Made by a program: the position numbers and the translations under genes | Notes under the pieces: model-generated | Told to the model about the DNA's origin: nothing | The model's database searches: none | What the model saw: the letters and a program-made list of their open reading frames with translations, nothing else | Shown: positions 57,013 through 64,000 of the stretch, one piece after another | How positions within the stretch are numbered: position 1 is the first letter of the stretch | How the letters are laid out: each line of letters begins with the position of its first letter | Assembly (NCBI GenBank): GCA_038373885.1 | Contig: JAWZYV010013178.1 | Coordinates: 1-64,000 of the forward strand | Origin: Cheiracanthium punctorium | Taxonomy: Eukaryota > Arthropoda > Arachnida > Araneae > Cheiracanthiidae | Direction: 5' to 3' | Length of the DNA stretch: 64,000 nucleotides

Positions 57013-57867
57013 TCATAAGTTACATTTTATGTGTTTTTTTTTCACAAAGTTTTTATTTATTTTATCGATTAACCCCAGTATTTTGAGTGTTTTTTACATA
57101 TAGGGAGAATGCTGTATTAATATATTAAAATACGTAGGAGTTCCGAAAAACAAGTCTTTAAAAAGTATTACAGTCTTCTGAAGATTTAAATAAAACATAA
57201 ATTAATATATTTATTTATTATTAATTTATTACATGTCGAAGAAGCTCCTAAAAGCATTAACCAACTAACAATTTCTTAATTTTTTTTTCAATATGTGCAT
57301 TGTGCATGGATGAAGAAACGTTTCAAAATATTTATAGATAAAGATACATTCTGTTTAAACAAAACAAAACAAAAAAAATTTTAATCAAGCATTTTTGACA
57401 GTTTTAATGCCCTTTTAATCATATGGACTGGCCCTTTAAATTGCTCTGTTCAGGACATATAACTACGCCACGGCGGAAGGAATGTGAACTACCGCCTATA
57501 CGGGGTTTCCTAATGTGCTGGGTTTCGTCTGGATAGCCGGGGAAGGGAAGATCTCAGTCAGCCATGGCAGTGTGTTTCATGAGTCTGCGACTCGTCGGTT
57601 ATTGCTTCGAGCTGATGTCTGAGTATCCCTCCTTGGTGGTGTCTTCGCCGAATGCTTCTACCTGTGACTAGCTTTTCGTAGAGTGGTGTTTTTAAGCCCG
57701 TTGACTTTTGCTTTTCAAGTTTAAAGTGTTTTCCGTCCTTTTCTGGTGCTGTACTGATCTTCCCAGCTGTGGTTCCAGTGTTTCCAAGTTTTTTGCTGAA
57801 TAGTGACTCTTCGGTGTACATTAAGTGTTTAATTGGGGACTTTTTTGAACTGTGGGACATTTTAATT

Positions 57868-58260
57868 ATGGAAATTCAAATAAAAATTGATGCTTTGAAA
57901 GCAGACAACTACGACACCTGGTCTCGTAACGTGAAAGTTTTATTAATGCATAAAGATGCTTGGGAAATCGTCTGTGGCAAAGAAACGGCACCTGTAGCAG
58001 TTGACGATAAGGCTCCTGACCCTGCGGAGGTAAGGTCATTTAAAACTCGTAACAATAAGGCTTTTAGTATTATTTATTTGAACTTAAGTGATGAATATAA
58101 GAGTTTAATTTGTGATATGGATGATCCTAAAGAAGCATGGGAGATTTTAAAAAGTCATTTTCGTCCCGATTCAAGGGCACGAATTATTGGTTTAATCGAT
58201 TTATTTTTTCCAATGTCGTATTGAGCGTGGGGAAGAAATAGGTCTTTTTGGAGCCAGGCC
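57868..58260 (+). pseudogene. copia gag fragment
   Basis: ATG at 57868 opens the gag N-terminal domain: LKADNYDTWSRNVKVLLMHK, WEIVCGKE, NLSDEYKSLICDMDDPKEAW and HFRPDSRA. It resembles the gag start of the element at 15.7 kb. The frame slips near 58200 (the alternative frame continues with QCRIERGEE), and the fragment ends at about 58255, where an unrelated GC-rich repeat begins. Together with the LTR and PBS at 53.6-54.05 kb it forms a 5' copia remnant whose leader contains the fold-back element. Confidence 0.85.
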
Positions 58261-60003
58261 CGTGCTGGCCCGGGAGGACAGGGGGACGTGTCCCCCTGCA
58301 CCCTCTGCTTGAGGCGCCCTTCCGCCTTAAGCCAACTAAAGAAATTGCGAAAGAATTACTTTCATGTACAAGAAACTAACGTTGAGAAATTGTTTTAAAC
58401 TAAAAACTTTTTTTTCCTCGAATGCAAGAGCGGATTAAAGGGGATGGGGCGGAGGGGGCAACCGCCCCGCTTCACCCCGAGAGAAAAGAAATTAATTGTA
58501 AAGGTTCCTATTTTACTACCATAAAATGGATGCTGTGCACATGCCAATCTTCTAACTAACCGCCCCCTCCCGACAAAATTGCATTAATCCACCACTGCTC
58601 CAGTGTTCTAGTTTTTAAAATACAAAAATGTAGATTTACTACTACGAAGATATTTAGTAGATTTACTATTACGAAGAAGAATGAAATGTACAAAAAGCTT
58701 AACATTTTAAATATCTATTAACTGTAATATTCCCCTTACTCGATTTCCACCTACATGAAGGACTAACAATCTGTGATTTCTGAATTGCATCGACCCTCAG
58801 TCTGCTTTTACTTATATCAGTTAATGGATTTTTTCGGTTGTCGATTGTAAAATACGATGTTTAAAAATATTCGCGACATTTCATATTTATAGTGTAATTT
58901 TCTTTCTTTGCACAAAGTCGTAGCTAAGGCTCATGAGGGCTAGTTACGTAATATTGCAATTTTGTGTATGTATGTGTGTGTGTGTGGGGGGGGGGAGGAA
59001 GGTTAGTTGGAAGTTTCACACACACATTCATTTCATGGAAGTCAAATAGGATATTTTACTTTTTTTACTCGGGAGGGACGATCTCCCCTCTACCCCCTTT
59101 AATCTTTCCTTGTGAGGACATTGTTAAGATTTCAATTTTGTTCCTCTATGACTACTTCTTACTTACTATTATGCAGGAAAAGACTACCAAGTGCACCCTT
59201 TTGAGGCTTGCGCCCCTGGCACCTGCCAACCTGGCCAGCTCCTAGCTACGGCTCTGATTTTGCAAATTAATATTATGAAAGGTACTCCCCCGCCCCCTCC
59301 AAACAAAATAAAATAAAGTGGAAATGTCAATTTTCCAGAAACTTGACAGCAATGGCGTTGATGAGGGGGGGGGGCAGCAGTTGTCCCCTTAAGTCTTTGA
59401 TTCGCTGATTGGCGCGCATACAACGTGAACCTTTTTATTTTTTACTCCTGTACAAAAATAAATAACTAATTAAACCTTATAATTTTTTTAACTTTAAAAA
59501 AAAGGTAGTGTTCCTTTCTATGGGACTTTCTAAGACAACTTTACTAGTCGAGCTCTTAAAAAAAAAATCCTTTTTAGTAATACTATCATTTAGTAAACTT
59601 TACAAGTTAGTAATTTTTTCAAAGTAATTTTAACAACGTGTACCGAAACACAAACACACCTATTTTATCCCAGACTCTCATAATTTTACACTCCTTTCGC
59701 GTTTCCGTATGATAAGGTCACAGCGTCTAACAGAGAAAACATACATGTATCTTGAAAAACGATGCTCAGTATCAAGATTTCTAAGCATCCTTTCTTCTCT
59801 TCCCCTACATTTCGCGCACTTTCAGGCAACAAAACGAGATTACCTCCAATCACCTGGGTCGTGTCTGGCATGGGTGTCCGGTATCTGCAAACGGGTACAG
59901 ATGTACGTGTACACGTGTTCAAAAAAAAAAAAAAAGAAAAAATTCCAACTCCCACTAAATACTAGAATCCACTGTAGTATGGCATTAAAAGAGGGGGTCT
60001 CGA
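58255..60003. other. non-coding stretch with MITE fragments
   Basis: Begins with GGCCCGTGCTGGCCCG, unassigned. A possible MITE at 58429-58612 has related ends (AGCGGATTAA and TTAATCCACCACTG). Poly-G tracts occur near 58986 and 59367; CTAGCTACGGCTCTG at 59243 resembles the hAT-like terminal motif. A poly-A run sits at 59922-59934. No gene supported. Confidence 0.45.
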
Positions 60004-60165
60004 GGCATGGGCGCCCATAGGAATTTTTCAAGGGTGGGCAAATTTCAAACTTTTAACAAATTTAGTTCTGTTTTTGCCATTTGTTTACATCATGAGACAT
60101 TAACATAAAACTATAGGGGGGAAGTGCCCTCCCTTGCCCCCCCCCCTTATGGGTGCCCATGGCTG
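60004..60165. mobile_element. small MITE with palindromic ends
   Basis: GGCATGGGCGCCCATAGG at the left and inverted CATGGGCACCCATAAG at the right, about 160 bp apart. No clear target duplication. Confidence 0.45.
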
Positions 60166-60599
60166 TGCGTCTTCTCCATAAACAAAAAAACCAGCGCTTT
60201 AGCTCGAGGACTTATTGATAAACAAGGACAGAACTTGCGGGGGGCACAGACACAAGGCACATATTGTTTCCTATTACGACTTCTTGGTTTACACAAGTCC
60301 ACAAAATTACTGAGAAAGCAATGAAAATAATTTTAGAAAAAACGTCCAAGGACACCCGTCGAACTTATAATGAATTGTTCTTTTTTGTTGGTTTATCAGT
60401 TATTTTCTAAATCTGTGCTAAACCGTGAACTGCACACCCGTTTTCGTTTATTATTGTCTTTCCTTTAGGAGTTACGTTTAAGTTTCATTTTTACTAGATT
60501 AGTGGGATTTGTAAATATACAATTTTGTGAATTAAAATCATAAAATTACTGATTTTTGCTTTTCCCCTCTCTTGATGTAATTTATGAGCTGCACCGGAA

Positions 60600-61040
60600 T
60601 TGCACGTTGTTGTTGTTGTTGCTAATGCCCTCTGGCAACCGCGTTGCGGTGACAGATCCCCCTATATAGGCAGGCGATGGGCCGAAGGAGCGGCTTCCAT
60701 TTCAATGAGCCCCAGTGGGAGGAAGTCCGTCTTAGCTCGGGGTCACGTAATTTTGAACCAATTCCAGAGAAGGGACCAACCCCCTGAAATCGGCACCCCC
60801 AGAGGTATCGTTTAACAACTTGGAGGACTTTGGAGCCACGACGGATTTTACGTGCACCAGCTCCCATTAGCGTACACGGTTCCACAGCGGACGGGCCGAG
60901 AGGGGGAAGTCCCTCCCAAGCACTGGCCAAGCCAGATGCTGCTTCACTTGCCGTGTTCTTATGGGAACGGAGTTTAGCGCCCAGTCCACTGCGGGACTCA
61001 CGTAGTATTGTCACTGAAGAAGTGTTAGGATCTCTTGTTA
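60600..61040. repeat. unassigned GC-richer block
   Basis: Starts with GTT repeats then GCAACCGCGTTGCGGTGACA; markedly richer in G and C than its surroundings. Both strands have ORFs (154 codons on the minus strand, 60622-61086) with no recognisable domain. Probably part of a dispersed repeat. Confidence 0.35.
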
Positions 61041-61344
61041 TCTTTAAATTTAATTGAACAGGAAAGGGGAAAAAAAATCCTTTCATACTCCTGTTTAAAG
61101 GGAAGGTTTCCTGTTTACAGAAAATAATATATTTGGTCTAGGAATGTTCCATGTAGATTCCCACTGTATATGAAACCAAAAGTACTAAAAACAATTTTGG
61201 GTACTATTTATTAGATTTTTTAAGGGAATTTTTGAAATGTGTTGCTAAGTTCTTGAAAAATAAGGCTGCCAGTATTTCTGCAGTAGTATAATGGATTCTT
61301 GGTTATTGTGGTTAAGAGACAAAAATATACGAAGACTGTCAGCC

Positions 61345-61440
61345 TTAGGGGGAAGATGCCTTAAGTAGAGGACTTTTAAAGGGGTTTGGGAGCATTCGGT
61401 TACATATGGAGTAAAACACTGCAAATTCCAGACCATTAGA
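61345..61440 (-). repeat. SINE body fragment
   Basis: Plus strand AAGATGCCTTAAGTAGAGGA, CTTTTAAAGGGGTTTGG and GGTTACATATGGAG match the inverted SINE core. Confidence 0.5.
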
Positions 61441-61636
61441 GCGACAGATTCTCATAATAGGATGGGGTGAATCAAATTTCCATTCTAGATGATTTTGAAA
61501 CAATTTTGTGCAATTCTTAATTTAAAATGTTTCCAAATTTTGTCTGTAGTGGAAATGAAAAAGTTAAGGAGCCGTGTCAGTTATTAAGCCAGTCAGCCGT
61601 AACATACCAAGCTAATTTTGATGTTAGATTAATTTA

Positions 61637-62430
61637 AATTCAGAATAAAAATGTATTTTCGATATTTTGAAAATACAAAATACATTTTCAAAATAATTTG
61701 CTTTTTCTTGTCAAAATACAAATCTATTTTGAAAATCTTATTTCAAATACATGTATTTCCAAAATACATTTGTAACTTGTATTTTGGCTGAAAACTTAGA
61801 TAATATGCAAAATATTTAAATTTACGAGCAATTCGAAAACTCACTGAAAGACAAAGCTTGAATTTTTTTATACTGTGGTTTAACTGAGTATTTATATTCA
61901 AACGTTCAACTGAAATCAATAAATATTATATATAGAGGTTTATTTTACGCACTGAGACTTTTTGAAATTAAAGATTTTATAAACGGTTTTGAAACAAACG
62001 ACTATTCATTGTTCACATTCTGAATTTGCATAGTTTTCTTTGCGTTTTGAGTATTAATGCAATTTCTCAGAAATGGCCTGTTTCGGATCTTATTGTTATA
62101 AAGGTAAAATTTTGAAATGCAACGTTTTAAAAAAAACAAACAGCACCTCTTCCTTAACACAACTATTAAGATTGCTTTTGTTATTCTTGTTAAAATGTAT
62201 TTAAATAAAATAAACTGAGATCTCTGGTGGAAAATTTAGCTTTTTCTCAATTCAAATGCTTTAAAATTTTTACATGCATTTTGTATTTTGTATGTATTTT
62301 GAAAATACATGTATTTAGTATTTTGCATTTTTTAAATTCAAGAAGTATTTTGTATTTTAGTGTTTGAGTCAATGTATTTTGTATCGAAAATACATTTTCG
62401 GTGTATTTTGCCCAACTATGACTCTGATTA
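61637..62430. repeat. AAAATACA-rich repeat with inverted ends
   Basis: Both borders consist of many copies of TATTTTGAAAATACA and GTATTTTGTATT. The right end reads CGGTGTATTTTGCCCAACTA, a word recalled from hAT-type MITEs of other animals. Interior AT-rich, no gene. Confidence 0.5.
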
Positions 62431-63120
62431 TGAAAGCGCTATGGGTGTCAACAGAATATTTTCCCCGGTGTCAGTGTGTGTGGGGGGGGGGGGGGAGGAT
62501 TGACAAAGATTACTTCACCATACCACGGTTACTATGATGGAAAGAGAGAAAAAGAAGAAAAAACAGGGACAAAAAGGGCATGCAAAATCCAGGGAGGGAC
62601 AAGTGCTCGCCCTGAAGAAATCCATTCGAATTCTAAAATAACTCGGCTTTGAAAATAATCAGGTTTTTCTTTTCTTATTTTATTAACTACACGACAAATA
62701 TACTATTTACAACACATATACAGATCCATAAAACAAATCGAAGGAACATTTTAAACTCTATGGTTTCATCTTAGAACATGGCATTTTTAACTGCGTAGTA
62801 GCAGGGTCTGGAAAAAATCACAAACAAAAAAAAATATTTCCCCATCGGCGCCCCTCGTGCAGGGAAAACGGACGCGACTCTTCGGAGTCGCGACATCCTC
62901 CCGCCCCGATGAAGATATTCATCCACATTTTCAATTGAATACAATTTAGAAAATATAAAATACCAATACAACTACACAATATAAAAACTCAATGTCCAAA
63001 TGAATACAATGAAATATAGCAAGAAATAATTTGACACACAAACCTTTAAACATACTTTTCTAATACAAAAAATTCTAATCTCTTCTTTTTTATGTTTTTT
63101 TTTTTAATAAAAAAAAAAAG
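62431..63120. other. non-coding stretch including probable BEL 3' LTR start
   Basis: Poly-G near 62484. On the minus strand CGGGGCGGGAGGA (about 62895-62907) is a good polypurine tract followed by TGTCGCGACTCCGAAGAGTC, the likely 3' LTR start of the BEL/Pao element. The other LTR end was not identified. Confidence 0.45.
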
Positions 63121-64000
63121 TTAATACCTGAGTTCAAGGTGGTAGAGAAGTTGAATTGGCCGTTTGATCTGACCTGAAGCAGTCTGCAGAGTGACACTTC
63201 TTACCTTTTGATCTCGTCCTCTATGATCGTTAATGACCTTACCAATTTTCCACATCTGGCGTGGTGCTTTATCCTCACCTACAAGTACTATGTCATTTAT
63301 ATTAAATTCAACATTTGGAATCATAGGATTTATTAAATTACAACTTTTAAGTTGGAGAAGATATTCTCCCTTCCATCGTTTCCAAAAGGCATTTAACAGT
63401 TTTTCTCGGTACAAGAATCTTCTCACAAGATTGTTTTTGTCAATGTTCTGTGGATTGATAGAGCCAGCCCAATGAGGTAAGGCGGTAGACCTCCTACCCG
63501 TCAAAAAATTGGAAGGAGAGAGAGGAAATGGTTCCTCAGGTTCGTTGTACACGTACGTTATAGGCCTAGAATTCAAAATTGACTCTGTTTCTGCCAAAAT
63601 GGTTAATAATTCCTCAAAATTTAAGTGAGCCCTCCCCAAAATTTTCCTCAAAATGGCCTTTGTCATTTTCACCATTCTCTCCCAGTAACCCCCCCACCAG
63701 GCTGCTCGTTCAACAATATATTTCCATTTAATACCCTTTTTACCAAAGAATTGTTGAACTGATTCTTTTTGAAGGTTACCGTATAAAGTTTTCAGTTCGA
63801 GTTCAGTTCTTTTAAAAGTTTTTGCGTTATCGGATTGAACAATTCTGCATATACCTCTTCTTGATATAAAACGTCTAAACGCTAAAAGGAAGTCCTCAGT
63901 GCTCAGGCTGGATACGGCTTCTAGATGGAGTGCGCGCGTAACCGTGCAGGTAAACAGAGCAATGTACACTTTGTCCTTGTCCTTTGTATACAGAGGTCCT
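63121..64000 (-). CDS. BEL/Pao integrase and pol C-terminus (partial)
   Basis: C-terminal part of a BEL/Pao pol polyprotein, open to the window edge. Integrase core: GPLYTKDKDKVYIALFTC at the edge (the first catalytic Asp lies outside), second Asp in VQSDNAKTF, catalytic Glu in ERAAWWGGYWERMV. It is followed by LAETESILNSRPITYV, SPSNFLTGR and the Pao-specific C-terminal domain (NINDIVLVGEDKAPRQMWKIG, GRDQKVRSVTLQTASG). The frame is intact over 282 codons from the first Met and stops at 63121, a normal family C-terminus. A polypurine tract and probable LTR follow. Confidence 0.93.
   Translation of the reverse strand, partial: GPLYTKDKDKVYIALFTCTVTRALHLEAVSSLSTEDFLLAFRRFISRRGICRIVQSDNAKTFKRTELELKTLYGNLQKESVQQFFGKKGIKWKYIVERAAWWGGYWERMVKMTKAILRKILGRAHLNFEELLTILAETESILNSRPITYVYNEPEEPFPLSPSNFLTGRRSTALPHWAGSINPQNIDKNNLVRRFLYREKLLNAFWKRWKGEYLLQLKSCNLINPMIPNVEFNINDIVLVGEDKAPRQMWKIGKVINDHRGRDQKVRSVTLQTASGQIKRPIQLLYHLELRY

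Larger units (their letters stand above)
54311..57566. mobile_element. 3.26-kb fold-back element with hammerhead pairs
   Basis: Ends are CATGGCTGACTGGGATCTTC and its inverse, with 7-bp duplications GCAGTGT (54304-54310 and 57567-57573). Arms of about 1.7 and 1.5 kb converge near 56060. Both arms contain, from outside inwards: AT-rich sequence, the ACTCAAAATACTGGGGTTAA block, an inverted hammerhead pair split by an hAT-like MITE, a second hAT-like MITE, and a SINE body. The left arm has about 290 extra bp (55450-55745). No coding region. It interrupts the leader of the copia whose LTR precedes it and whose gag follows it. Confidence 0.85.

Noticed and set aside
57558..57860. 100-codon minus-strand ORF over the copia leader
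   Set aside because: It is antisense to the leader and the gag start and spans the fold-back junction; no homology recognised.
60622..61086. 154-codon minus-strand ORF
   Set aside because: No recognisable domain, and the opposite strand is equally open; more likely a GC-rich repeat.

Overview
This is a eukaryotic window, AT-rich and almost entirely transposon-derived. The mix of Ty1/copia, Ty3/gypsy, BEL/Pao, piggyBac, Tc1/mariner, Helitron, a Polinton-like element, tRNA-derived SINEs and hammerhead-ribozyme repeats points to an arthropod, plausibly an arachnid. That host assignment is an inference; no host gene, rRNA or standard tRNA gene was recognised.

The best organising idea is deep nesting. 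A copia remnant (about 46.87-49.33 kb, minus strand) is fused to a gypsy remnant. The gypsy pol is cut in its RNase H-integrase linker: the RNase H half lies at 46.32-46.87 kb and the integrase half at 4.38-5.62 kb, same strand. Everything between, 5620-46320, is bounded by inverted GC-rich ends starting CCCAGCAA, with a 2-bp CA duplication. Removing it brings the two gypsy halves together in frame. The interval therefore behaves as one 40.7-kb insertion that later collected other elements.

Inside it, in order: a tandem tRNA-like SINE array split by a very young full-length copia element (9265-17436, 1.2-kb LTRs, TSD TTTCT, one homopolymer frameshift and one stop); further SINEs; a Tc1/mariner-like remnant (21350-39227) containing a piggyBac element (21774-39074, TTAA on both sides), which contains a 14-kb near-perfect palindrome (24264-38244, 6-bp TSD TTTACG, AG/CT termini); and a non-autonomous Helitron (40274-42654) built of minisatellite arrays. 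Each palindrome arm carries the same genes: an AlkB-fold protein fused to a PC4-like single-stranded DNA-binding domain, with the AlkB metal and 2-oxoglutarate residues largely lost, and an overlapping Cys/His-rich 181-codon ORF. Termini and TSD length fit Polinton/Maverick elements, so the palindrome may be a defective snap-back genome of a protein-primed virus-like element.

Outside the giant insertion on the right, 45-57 kb holds four inverted pairs of hammerhead-ribozyme motifs whose stem II and stem III sequences covary between loci, of the kind known from Penelope-like elements. Two pairs sit in a 3.26-kb fold-back element (54311-57566) that interrupts the leader of another copia element, whose LTR and PBS lie at 53.6-54.05 kb and gag at 57.87 kb. 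A 78-bp minisatellite with a PIF/Harbinger-like MITE (50.7-51.9 kb), a second piggyBac remnant (52.7-53.6 kb), several small MITEs and the 3' half of a BEL/Pao element (63.1 kb to the window edge) complete the window.

No cellular pathway can be assembled from these genes. The coding content is transposition machinery (gag, protease, integrase, reverse transcriptase, RNase H, DDE transposases) plus the AlkB/PC4-like proteins of the palindrome.
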